Source: Nitrospinota bacterium (GTDB lineage: Bacteria > Tectomicrobia > Entotheonellia > J063). Taken from it: 6,626 nucleotides of DNA. Within the stretch, counting starts at the first letter, position 1. Each line of letters opens with the position of its first letter. The DNA lies in NCBI GenBank assembly GCA_003696125.1, contig RFHZ01000771.1, positions 1-6,626 on the forward strand. The letters are read 5' to 3'. The notes below the pieces were generated by a model that saw only the letters and a program-made list of their open reading frames with translations, searched no databases and had not been told where the DNA came from. Position numbers and translations under genes: made by a program. Of this stretch, positions 1 to 5,314 are shown in pieces.

Positions 1-695
1 AGATGTGGATCTCCAACGGGGGAGTAGCCGACCTTGCCATTATCTTTGCGCAGACCGACAAGAGCAAAGGCCATAAGGGGTTAGCCGCCTTCCTGGTCGA
101 TACGAAGACCCCGGGATTCTCCACCCAGGATATCCATGGGAAGATGGGGTTGCGGGCTTCTAACACCGCCCAGCTCTTCCTGGATGAGGTCAGGGTGCCC
201 CATGAAAATCTCCTCGGTTCGGTAGGAGAGGGTTTTAAGATCGCCATGTCGGCACTCGACAACGGCCGCTACAGTGTGGCTGCCGGCTGTGTGGGGATCT
301 GTCAGGCCTGTATCGATGCCTGCGTGCGGTATGCCAAGGAGCGGCATCAATTTGGGAAGCCGATCGGGAGCTTCCAGCTGGTGCAGGACCTGATCGCCCG
401 TATGGTCGTCGATACCGAAGCGGCCCGCTTTCTGGTCTGGCGGGCAGGGTACCTGAAGAACAAGGGTATCCGGAGCACCCGAGAAACCTCGATCGCCAAA
501 TACTTTGCCACGGAAGCTGCCGTGCGTATCGCCAACGATGCCATCCAGATCCATGGAGGATATGGGTACTCCAACGAGTTTCCGGTAGAACGCTACTTCC
601 GCGACGCTCGTGTCGGCACCCTGTACGAAGGGACCTCCCAAATCCAGAAACTCATCATCGGCTATCACACCTTAGGCATTCGCGCCTTTGATTAG
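1..695 (+). CDS. Acyl-CoA dehydrogenase, C-terminal part (5' end outside window)
   Basis: FAD-dependent enzyme that introduces the alpha-beta double bond into acyl-CoA thioesters and passes electrons to electron transfer flavoprotein; cytoplasmic. The frame is open to the left edge. The first ATG (position 3) is an internal Met of the KMWISNGG-type beta-domain motif, so about 150 N-terminal residues of a usual ~380 are missing. Numbering from that Met, residues 1-75 are the end of the middle beta domain and 79-228 the C-terminal helical domain. Visible motifs are ERHQFGKPI (113-121, FAD and dimer contacts), the family signature starting QIHGGYGYSNE (182-192), and LYEGTSQIQ (207-215), whose Glu209 sits at the catalytic-base position of the medium/short-chain class. 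All key residues in the visible part are intact. Chain-length preference cannot be read from this fragment. The stop is TAG at 693-695, and the next plus-strand gene is about 300 bases away, so this looks like the last gene of its transcript. Confidence 0.95.
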   Translation, partial: MWISNGGVADLAIIFAQTDKSKGHKGLAAFLVDTKTPGFSTQDIHGKMGLRASNTAQLFLDEVRVPHENLLGSVGEGFKIAMSALDNGRYSVAAGCVGICQACIDACVRYAKERHQFGKPIGSFQLVQDLIARMVVDTEAARFLVWRAGYLKNKGIRSTRETSIAKYFATEAAVRIANDAIQIHGGYGYSNEFPVERYFRDARVGTLYEGTSQIQKLIIGYHTLGIRAFD

Positions 696-720
696 CCAGA
701 GGGAATTGCCCTCTCTCACC

Positions 721-756
721 AGGAGGGGGAAGGAGGCGGTTAGCCTTCCCCCTCCT
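721..756 (+). terminator. Perfect 13-bp hairpin after the acyl-CoA dehydrogenase gene
   Basis: The left arm AGGAGGGGGAAGG (721-733) and right arm CCTTCCCCCTCCT (744-756) are exact reverse complements around a 10-base loop (734-743). The hairpin lies 25 bases after the stop codon at 693-695. No T-run follows, so it is not a classic intrinsic terminator. It could block RNA 3' exonucleases or be part of a Rho-type end, since a C-rich tract follows directly. It could also be a degenerate copy of a dispersed intergenic repeat, which cannot be judged from one copy. Confidence 0.5.
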
Positions 757-800
757 CTCCTCACCCCACCCTCCTGCAGCACTCCCCTCCTCACAAGACA
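744..800 (+). other. C-rich, G-poor tract, possible Rho-utilisation region
   Basis: Counting by hand gives 34 C and only 3 G in these 57 bases. In RNA from the acyl-CoA dehydrogenase side this would be a largely unstructured C-rich stretch, which is the known character of rut sites. Together with the upstream hairpin it is the best candidate for where this transcript ends. Function is inferred from composition only. Confidence 0.35.
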
Positions 801-831
801 ACGAAAACAGGGTCCCCTATGGAACAAAAGC

Positions 832-860
832 TTGCTCAAAACCGTTTTTTGGAGTAGAAT
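832..860 (+). promoter_or_regulatory. Candidate sigma70-type promoter for the 62-residue protein gene
   Basis: A -35-like TTGCTC (832-837, three of six consensus bases) is followed after exactly 17 bases by TAGAAT (855-860, five of six). The expected transcription start is near 867, giving a leader of about 130 bases before the ATG at 1000. The -10 box is good and the -35 box weak. The surrounding sequence is more AT-rich than its flanks, as expected for a promoter. Confidence 0.4.
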
Positions 861-882
861 ATAGATGATCGAAGTCAACCAT

Positions 883-925
883 GCCTTTGGGGTAGGCATA
901 AGAGTGGGACTGGGACCCAAAGGGC
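883..925 (+). other. Possible leader hairpin before the small protein gene
   Basis: The 11-base arms GCCTTTGGGGT (883-893) and ACCCAAAGGGC (915-925) can pair over a 21-base loop, with one G-U wobble and one G-A mismatch. It would lie within the RNA made from the promoter at 832-860. No known riboswitch class was recognised in it. Confidence 0.3.
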
Positions 926-999
926 TATCATTGGCATCAATTTTGCTTACATCAAGTGTGGCTGACGATACATTGGATCCTGGTAATGAGGAGACGATC

Positions 1000-1188
1000 A
1001 TGAAGATTGTGAAGATTCTGGCGGTGTATAGAGACTGGCCTGTCCTGCTCGTTGCCCAGACGGAAACCGGAAAGCTCCTCGAACTCTCGCTGAAAGAAAT
1101 GAAAGAAAGTGGCTATGAATTCGCCGATAGCGCCTGGAAACAGTTGGTAGAGGACTATAAGGTCTTTAACTATTACAGCCATCGATGA
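1000..1188 (+). CDS. Small protein of unknown family, 62 residues
   Basis: I do not recognise this protein. The ATG at 1000 has a strong Shine-Dalgarno, GAGGAG at 988-993, with a 6-base gap. That is why I prefer it over an in-frame ATG at 865, which would add 45 unconvincing residues and lies at the expected transcription start; the 865 start has a weaker GGAG (851-854) 10 bases upstream. The protein starts MKIVKILAVYRDWPVLLVAQ, which looks like two short beta strands with a turn at RDWP. A charged, probably helical stretch (LSLKEMKESGYE, about 29-40) follows, and then an aromatic-rich tail ending KVFNYYSHR. There is no signal peptide, membrane segment or Cys motif, so it is probably a soluble cytoplasmic protein. 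It stands alone on its strand and converges on moeA 47 bases away. Codon use resembles the neighbours. It may be a lineage-restricted conserved small protein; no function is assigned. Confidence 0.7.
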   Translation: MKIVKILAVYRDWPVLLVAQTETGKLLELSLKEMKESGYEFADSAWKQLVEDYKVFNYYSHR

Positions 1189-1235
1189 CAGTCAATTTTT
1201 CCCCTGGCGGTGTCAAAAAAATGGACAGAGGACCC
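1189..1235. other. Convergent intergenic spacer with T-runs on both strands
   Basis: These 47 bases separate the stop codons of two convergent genes. The plus strand has a T5 run at 1196-1200 and the minus strand reads a T7 run (A7 at 1215-1221). A 6-bp stem (GGGAAG 1241-1246 with CTTCCC 1253-1258) inside the last codons of moeA lies about 20 bases before the minus-strand T7. That is too far for a textbook terminator. Transcription from both sides probably ends here, but no clear intrinsic terminator is visible. Confidence 0.3.
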
Positions 1236-2447
1236 TCAGGGGGAAGCAGGATCTTCCCACCGCTCTGCCAGCAGGTTCTCTCCAGCCTGCAGGTCTCGCT
1301 CAGGCAGAGGATAGATGGCTCCATTGGCGAGGAAGAGAGGAGGAGCAGAAGGCGGGCGTTCCCGATCAAGGGGAAGAGCTCTCCACTGCCGCTCCCGATA
1401 CGATAAGCGTACCGGAGCCACCACCCGCCGAGGGGAAGCCGGAATCGGAAGTGCCAATTCTGCCCACACCTGTTCTCCTAGCCAGGAAGTGCGACCAGCC
1501 AGCTTCCAGAGTGCCGGTCGGACAAAGAGCTCAAAGGAGACCCGGGCAGCGATAGGAGAGCCGGGAAGGCCAAAAAACGGCTTTCCTTTCAGCCAACCAA
1601 AGATCAAAGACCGGCTGTAATTCACGGCTAGCTCACGAAAAACGATCTCTCCTTTTTCTGCCAGCAACAGATCATCGACCAGATCAAAGTCTCCCCGTTG
1701 TGATCCCCCAATGGTAATATAGACATCGGCTGCAGGAACGGTAGCAAGCTTGGCGCGAATCTCTGCCAGACGATCCCGGCTGATTCCCAGGTTCAGCGGA
1801 ATCCCCCCATAACGGCGAATCTGGGCCACGATGCTGTACAGATTGCTTACCCAGATCTGACCCGGCTTGAGCGCTTCGTGAACCTCACACAGCTCATCCC
1901 CGAGGGCCAGGATGGCAACTCGAGGCTTGCGGACAACCGTGACCGGAGTGAGTCCCAGAGAAGCCAGGAGTCCCAGGACAGAGGGAGTAATGAGGGTACC
2001 GGCTTCCAGCAGCCTCTCCCCCTCCTGCACGTCCTTCCCCCGGGGAATGATATTTTCTCCAGGCCGCAGCCGCCTGTGGAAAACGACATACTCCCCTCTG
2101 CACCGGGTCTCTTCCTGCTTTACCACCGCGGTACCCCCCTCAGGCAAGGGGGCACCGGTCATGATACGCACCGCCGTGCCTGGAGCCAGTTTCACTCTGG
2201 GGGCCTGGCCGGCCGCGATCCTCCCTATGACACGCAACCTGATCTCCCCTCCTCCCTGCGTATCCTCAGCCCGCACCGCATACCCATCCATGGCTGACTG
2301 GGCAAAAGGGGGCAGGGAGAGGGGAGCCCGTACCACCTGTCCCAGTATCCTCCCCTCGGCCTCTGGCAGAGGAACCGGCTCTGGGGCAAGCGGATGCACG
2401 GCGCCAAGTATAGCCGCCCGGGCCTCGTCTAAGGTGAAGATTGACAT
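1236..2447 (-). CDS. moeA: Molybdopterin molybdotransferase MoeA
   Basis: MoeA takes adenylylated molybdopterin from MogA-type enzymes and inserts molybdate to give molybdenum cofactor; cytoplasmic. The 403-residue length suits the family (about 400-410). N-terminal motifs are normal: PFAQSAMDGYAV (about 47-58, Asp54 in the DGYA loop), IMTGAPLPEG (95-104), and GENI followed by GKDV. The MogA-like central domain runs from about 175 to 315, with LGDEL (182-186) and SNLYS, and a C-terminal domain of about 320-403 ends in the usual LPERDLQAGE pattern. Unusual: the common SGGVSVG loop reads IGGSQRG (246-252), the PGKP loop reads YSRS (277-280), and LPGNP reads LPGSP (294-298). Going by remembered alignment with the E. 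coli protein, two conserved active-site lysines are replaced. The start is ATG 2447 rather than the GTG codon just before it, because the Shine-Dalgarno would almost touch that GTG. It is transcribed alone, divergent from the peptide transporter. Confidence 0.93.
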   Translation of the reverse strand: MSIFTLDEARAAILGAVHPLAPEPVPLPEAEGRILGQVVRAPLSLPPFAQSAMDGYAVRAEDTQGGGEIRLRVIGRIAAGQAPRVKLAPGTAVRIMTGAPLPEGGTAVVKQEETRCRGEYVVFHRRLRPGENIIPRGKDVQEGERLLEAGTLITPSVLGLLASLGLTPVTVVRKPRVAILALGDELCEVHEALKPGQIWVSNLYSIVAQIRRYGGIPLNLGISRDRLAEIRAKLATVPAADVYITIGGSQRGDFDLVDDLLLAEKGEIVFRELAVNYSRSLIFGWLKGKPFFGLPGSPIAARVSFELFVRPALWKLAGRTSWLGEQVWAELALPIPASPRRVVAPVRLSYRERQWRALPLDRERPPSAPPLFLANGAIYPLPERDLQAGENLLAERWEDPASP

Positions 2448-2450
2448 CAC

Positions 2451-2458
2451 ACCTCCTT
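2451..2458 (-). promoter_or_regulatory. Ribosome binding site of moeA
   Basis: On the minus strand this reads AAGGAGGT, an almost complete anti-16S match. The AGGAGG core lies 4 bases before ATG 2447 and only 1 base before GTG 2450. This makes ATG 2447 the likelier start although the gap is short. Confidence 0.75.
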
Positions 2459-2479
2459 TTTCCCTTTGTGCATTTCCTC

Positions 2480-2508
2480 TTCATACCTCCCCTCTTCCCC
2501 AATGTCAA
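2480..2508 (-). promoter_or_regulatory. Promoter of moeA
   Basis: On the minus strand a perfect -35 TTGACA (2508-2503) is followed after exactly 17 bases by TATGAA (2485-2480, four of six -10 consensus bases). The expected transcription start is near 2473, giving a short leader of about 25 bases that contains the AAGGAGGT ribosome binding site. Confidence 0.65.
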
Positions 2509-2524
2509 CCGAAAAACCTTGACA
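2503..2524. promoter_or_regulatory. Dyad TGTCAA-N10-TTGACA formed by two divergent -35 boxes
   Basis: TGTCAA (2503-2508) and TTGACA (2519-2524) are exact reverse complements separated by 10 bases. Read outward, each is the -35 box of one divergent promoter. The symmetric arrangement could also be bound by a dimeric regulator controlling moeA and the transporter together. That second role is inferred; the symmetry may simply follow from two consensus -35 boxes lying close together. Confidence 0.4.
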
Positions 2525-2548
2525 AGGGGAGGGACTCTTTGCTAAAAG
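2519..2548 (+). promoter_or_regulatory. Promoter of the peptide transporter operon
   Basis: A perfect -35 TTGACA (2519-2524) is followed after 18 bases by TAAAAG (2543-2548, four of six). The expected start is near 2555, so the mRNA would carry a leader of about 180 bases before the ATG at 2735. This is the only consensus-quality -35 box seen on the plus strand before the operon. Confidence 0.55.
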
Positions 2549-2555
2549 CTTAGAC

Positions 2556-2629
2556 AACGCCGAAGAGGAGCAGGTGGGCAATTTTTTCGCTGTCCCTTTC
2601 CCCGAGGGCGTTAGCTCCTGGTAGCGAAA
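2556..2629 (+). other. Transporter leader with crossing complementary segments
   Basis: Three complementary pairs occur in the order A-B-C-A'-B'-C'. They are AACGCC (2556-2561) with GGCGTT (2607-2612), AGGAGC (2566-2571) with GCTCCT (2614-2619), and TTTCGCT (2585-2591) with AGCGAAA (2623-2629). The pairs cross, so they would form a pseudoknot or mutually exclusive stems rather than one nested hairpin. No known riboswitch consensus was recognised. Six-base matches are expected by chance at this scale, so confidence is low. Confidence 0.22.
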
Positions 2630-2644
2630 GAGAAAGCGAGCTGT

Positions 2645-2655
2645 GCAAACTTTGC
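2645..2655. repeat. 11-bp palindrome GCAAACTTTGC in the leader
   Basis: GCAAA (2645-2649) and TTTGC (2651-2655) are exact reverse complements around one central C. One central base is too short for an RNA loop, so if it is functional it would be a DNA operator half-site pair. It lies about 90 bases downstream of the predicted transcription start, which is an unusual position for an operator. Confidence 0.2.
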
Positions 2656-2670
2656 CTGAAAGGTGCAGAA

Positions 2671-2694
2671 GGCTTTCCCCAGAGGGGAGAAGCC
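2671..2694 (+). other. Hairpin just before the transporter ribosome binding site
   Basis: GGCTTTCCCC (2671-2680) pairs with GGGGA (2684-2688) and AAGCC (2690-2694), around a three-base AGA loop and with one bulged G at 2689. This gives ten base pairs, ending 24 bases before the ribosome binding site at 2719. No T-run follows, so it is not a terminator. It may stabilise the mRNA 5' region or affect translation start. Confidence 0.4.
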
Positions 2695-2718
2695 CCCAAA
2701 GGTAGGCTTAAAGGAGAA

Positions 2719-2724
2719 GGGAGG
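2719..2724 (+). promoter_or_regulatory. Ribosome binding site deciding the binding protein start
   Basis: GGGAGG lies 10 bases before ATG 2735 in a purine-rich stretch, with a second AAGGAG at 2711-2716. The open frame extends up to a GTG at 2663, but that start lacks a comparable site and would put 24 extra residues before an already complete Tat signal peptide. Confidence 0.6.
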
Positions 2725-2734
2725 GAAGAAAAGT

Positions 2735-4330
2735 ATGAGAGCAAAAGAGAAGATGAACCGGCTAGATAGACGGACCATGCTCAAGCTGATGGCGGCCACC
2801 GGCACGGTGGGGATGACCCGGGCCCTGGGACTCGGAACCCGCACCGCCTTTGCACAACGACGGGGGAGTAATGAACTGATCGCTGGGTGGAACCTGGATC
2901 AGATCGAACGTCTCGATCCCGCCTTTATCAATACGACAGAACAGATGCAGATTGCCACCAATATCTTCAGCGGGTTGGTCTATGCCGACCATAACCTGGT
3001 CCCTCAACCCGACCTGGCCGAGAGCTGGGAGGTCTCCAAGGATGGTCGAGAATGGGTCTTTAAGCTCCGGGAAGGGGTAAAGTTCCACGACGGCTCCGAC
3101 TTCACGGCCGATGATGTGCTCTTTACGTACAACCGCACAAACAACCCGAAGGTCGGATCGATTCACCGCCGACGCCTGGCCGAAATCGAAAAGGTAGAAA
3201 AACTGGGTAAATATGAGGTGCGCTTCAAGCTCAAGTCCCCTTCTGCTGCTTTCCTGATGGCTACCCTCTCCCGCTTTCCCGGTCGGGCCATGGCCATTGT
3301 GAGTCGAACCGCCCTGGAGAAGATGGGGGATAAGCAGTACAACGTAACCCCGGTCGGCACCGGTCCCTTCCGGGTGGTGGAGCATAAGGTCGGTAGCAAG
3401 CTGGTCCTGGAACGATTCGACGACTATTTCCGGCCAGGGATCCCCAAGGTAAAGCGCATCACCATCATCCCTGTACCAGAGCCTGAAACGGCGGTCTCAG
3501 CCCTGCGCACCGGGGATATTCAATTCCACAACCGTCCCCCTTCCCAGTTCCTCGATGTCTTGCGCGCTGATCCGAATATCGTCATCATGGAAGGGCCAGA
3601 CCCCGGTTTCCAGTCGCTCGAACTGAACCAGAACCGGGTCGAAGCTTTTAAAGATGTCCGGGTGCGTCTGGCCATCGCCAAGGCGATCAACCGGGACGAA
3701 CTGGCCAAACGAGGCTATTTCGGGCGGGTGCTTCCGGATGTGGGACCGATTCCAGCGGCTCAGAAGCTCTATTTCCGGGAGAATAAGCGAGAGATCAGCG
3801 CCCAGAAATATGACCCGGATACGGCCATCCGCCTGTGGGAAGAGGCCAAAGTGGGGAAGATGAAGCTCAAGCTCCTCACCTCGATCGTGCGAGGGAACCT
3901 GCGAGGAGCGCAGGTGCTCAAGCCCCTGATCGAACAGGTATTGCCGATCGAGTTCGAGATCGAACAGGCCGATCCTTCTGTCTACTTCCAGCGAGGTCGG
4001 CAAGGAGACTACGAAACCTATCTGGCCGGGAGTGGAGCCGATGTGGATCCCAACGACTCCCTCAGAGACTTCTTCATCACCAAAGCCAAGTTCAACTACT
4101 TCGGGTACAGCAACCCGACCGTCGATGTGATCATCGAAGAGCAGTTCCGAGAGGGGAACACGCAAAGACGGATCGCTCTGGTGCATCTTGCCGAAGATCT
4201 GGTCATGGCCGACGCACCGCTGGCCTTTACCCACCACCTGATCGAATTTGTCGCCATGCGCAGTGAGGTGAAGAACTTCCGCATGTCACCTACTCCGACC
4301 TGGGATTTCAGCCAGATCACCCTGGGATAA
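2735..4330 (+). CDS. Tat-exported ABC transporter solute-binding protein, peptide/dipeptide family
   Basis: Periplasmic substrate-capture component of an ABC importer, SBP_bac_5 family, whose members bind peptides, nickel, opines and some sugars; 531 residues. The N-terminus has a twin-arginine signal: DRRTMLK (11-17, consensus S/T-R-R-x-F-L-K), a mildly hydrophobic stretch, and AFA (38-40) before Gln41 as cleavage site. There is no lipobox Cys, so the mature protein should be free in the periplasm. Family hallmarks follow: LAESWEVSKDGREWVFKLR, then GVKFHDGSDFTADDV (typical of the family start), and GTGPFRV further on. A late segment (PDVGPIPA, then YDPDTAIRLWEEAK) matches the usual lobe-II region. 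The length is normal and the frame unbroken. It is the first gene of the operon, 9 bases before the permease gene. Tat use implies folding, or perhaps ligand or cofactor binding, before export. The substrate cannot be read from sequence; peptide is the default family guess. Confidence 0.93.
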   Translation: MRAKEKMNRLDRRTMLKLMAATGTVGMTRALGLGTRTAFAQRRGSNELIAGWNLDQIERLDPAFINTTEQMQIATNIFSGLVYADHNLVPQPDLAESWEVSKDGREWVFKLREGVKFHDGSDFTADDVLFTYNRTNNPKVGSIHRRRLAEIEKVEKLGKYEVRFKLKSPSAAFLMATLSRFPGRAMAIVSRTALEKMGDKQYNVTPVGTGPFRVVEHKVGSKLVLERFDDYFRPGIPKVKRITIIPVPEPETAVSALRTGDIQFHNRPPSQFLDVLRADPNIVIMEGPDPGFQSLELNQNRVEAFKDVRVRLAIAKAINRDELAKRGYFGRVLPDVGPIPAAQKLYFRENKREISAQKYDPDTAIRLWEEAKVGKMKLKLLTSIVRGNLRGAQVLKPLIEQVLPIEFEIEQADPSVYFQRGRQGDYETYLAGSGADVDPNDSLRDFFITKAKFNYFGYSNPTVDVIIEEQFREGNTQRRIALVHLAEDLVMADAPLAFTHHLIEFVAMRSEVKNFRMSPTPTWDFSQITLG

Positions 4331-4339
4331 GAGGCTCAC

Positions 4340-5287
4340 ATGCGCAAATATCTGGCGAAGCGGATCTTCTATGCGCTGGTGGTCATGTGGGCGGTGGCCA
4401 CACTCGTCTTTGTGATCCTGCGGGCGATCCCGGGGGATCCGATCAGTGTGATGCTGGGAGCGGAAGCTACCCCAGAGGCGGTAGCCCAGCTCCGGGCCAA
4501 CCTCGGACTGGACAAACCGCTCCCGGTACAGTACCTCTTCTGGTTTCGTAACCTTTTGGTTGGAGACCTGGGACATTCCATCATCACCGGCCAGCGGGTC
4601 ACCATCCTCCTGCTGGAAAGCATTCCCCGGTCCTTTTCCATCGCCATCTTCGGCCTCCTGATCGGTCTGGTCCTGGCCATTCCGGCCGGCATCATCTCGG
4701 CGGTGAAGAAGTACACCCTGGCCGACCATACCGGGACCCTTCTGGCCTTTCTCGGCCTCAGCATGCCGAACTTCTGGCTGGGGATCATCCTCATCCTCGT
4801 CTTTTCCGTAGAATTGGGCTGGTTTCCCGCCCTGGGATACACCCCCCTCTCTGAGGGGATCCTCCCCTGGCTCCAGCACATCTTTCTCCCCTCTTTAGCC
4901 ATCGGGACCCAGTTTGCCGCCATCATCATGCGCATGACCCGCTCAGCCATGCTCGAGGTACTCAATGAGGCCTATATCAGTACCGCCCGGGCCAAGGGGC
5001 TCCGCGAGTGGGTCGTGATCCTGAAGCACGCGCTGCGGAATGCGCTGATTCCGGTGATTACCGTGATCGGTATCGCCTTTGCCCTCCTCCTCTCCGGTAC
5101 CGTGGTCATCGAGGACGTCTTTGCCATCAAAGGACTGGGGCGACTGCTGGTGCGGGGGATCATCAATCGGGATTTCCCGGTGGTCCAGGGAGCCATCCTG
5201 GTCATCTCCATGATCTTTGTCTTCGCCAACCTCTTTGTCGATATCCTCTATACCTATATCAACCCGAAGATCCGTTATGAGGAGTAA
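4340..5287 (+). CDS. ABC transporter permease, DppB/OppB type
   Basis: Inner-membrane subunit of a peptide-type ABC importer (BPD_transp_1 family), 315 residues, the usual DppB length. It opens with MRKYLAKRIFYALVVMWAVA, a cytoplasmic basic stub and first membrane helix (about 9-28). The periplasmic DppB-type segment follows with IPGDP (30-34), LGLDKPLPVQY (55-65) and GDLGHS (75-80). Further helices lie near 99-121, 133-157, 183-199, 235-255 and 280-303. The cytoplasmic EAA loop that contacts the ATPase is clear: EAYISTARAKG (210-220) through ALRNALIPV (231-239). The C-terminus has FVDILYTYINPKIRY, typical of the family. Start ATG 4340 is preceded by AAGAGG (4329-4334), which overlaps the upstream stop codon, so translation is probably coupled to the binding protein gene. 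Confidence 0.95.
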   Translation: MRKYLAKRIFYALVVMWAVATLVFVILRAIPGDPISVMLGAEATPEAVAQLRANLGLDKPLPVQYLFWFRNLLVGDLGHSIITGQRVTILLLESIPRSFSIAIFGLLIGLVLAIPAGIISAVKKYTLADHTGTLLAFLGLSMPNFWLGIILILVFSVELGWFPALGYTPLSEGILPWLQHIFLPSLAIGTQFAAIIMRMTRSAMLEVLNEAYISTARAKGLREWVVILKHALRNALIPVITVIGIAFALLLSGTVVIEDVFAIKGLGRLLVRGIINRDFPVVQGAILVISMIFVFANLFVDILYTYINPKIRYEE

Positions 5288-5314
5288 GGGAAAACACTAA
5301 ACAAGGGATTTACC

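Larger units (their letters stand above)
696..999. other. Gene-free stretch between acyl-CoA dehydrogenase gene and small protein gene
   Basis: This 304-base stretch holds, in order, a small 6-bp inverted repeat (AGAGGG 698-703 with CCCTCT 709-714), a perfect 13-bp hairpin, a C-rich and G-poor tract, a candidate sigma70-type promoter and a possible leader hairpin. The last four are listed separately. The minus-strand open frame across it is low-complexity and not convincing. No RNA gene was recognised. Confidence 0.6.

Noticed and set aside
865-999. Upstream ATG 865 as start of the small protein, giving 107 residues
   Set aside because: Has only a GGAG 10 bases upstream and falls at the expected transcription start. 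The added 45 residues look non-coding, while ATG 1000 has a much better ribosome binding site. Not fully excluded.
672-1001. 109-codon minus-strand open frame across the first intergenic stretch
   Set aside because: Low-complexity Arg/Gly/Leu content derived from the C-rich tract; it overlaps the end of the acyl-CoA dehydrogenase gene and the candidate promoter.
2448-2450. GTG as moeA start, one codon upstream of ATG 2447
   Set aside because: Only one base separates it from the AGGAGG core; ATG 2447 has the better spacing and MSIF is a normal MoeA beginning.
1912-2553. 213-codon plus-strand open frame opposite moeA
   Set aside because: Ser/Pro/Thr/Arg-rich shadow of moeA with no motif; it also runs through the moeA ribosome binding site and promoter.
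2606-2680. tRNA-like stretch (GGGCGTTAGCTCCTGGTAGC) in the transporter leader
   Set aside because: Only the 5' acceptor/D-arm look is present. No anticodon arm, T-arm motif or closing acceptor stem can be drawn.
2663-2734. GTG 2663 as an earlier start of the binding protein
   Set aside because: No good ribosome binding site, it would span the leader hairpin, and it would put 24 basic residues in front of a complete Tat signal.
2556-2734. Known riboswitch (c-di-GMP, cobalamin, TPP, Moco and others) in the leader
   Set aside because: Compared from memory with consensus elements; no class matched in its core conserved bases.
3497-4237. 246-codon minus-strand open frame opposite the binding protein gene
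   Set aside because: Shadow of the clearly coding plus frame. No ribosome binding site or family resemblance; the plus-strand protein matches SBP_bac_5 throughout this stretch.
4286-4965. Two long minus-strand open frames opposite the DppB-like gene (4286-4879 and 4369-4965)
   Set aside because: Both lie opposite an unmistakable permease gene, have low-information composition and no start signals.
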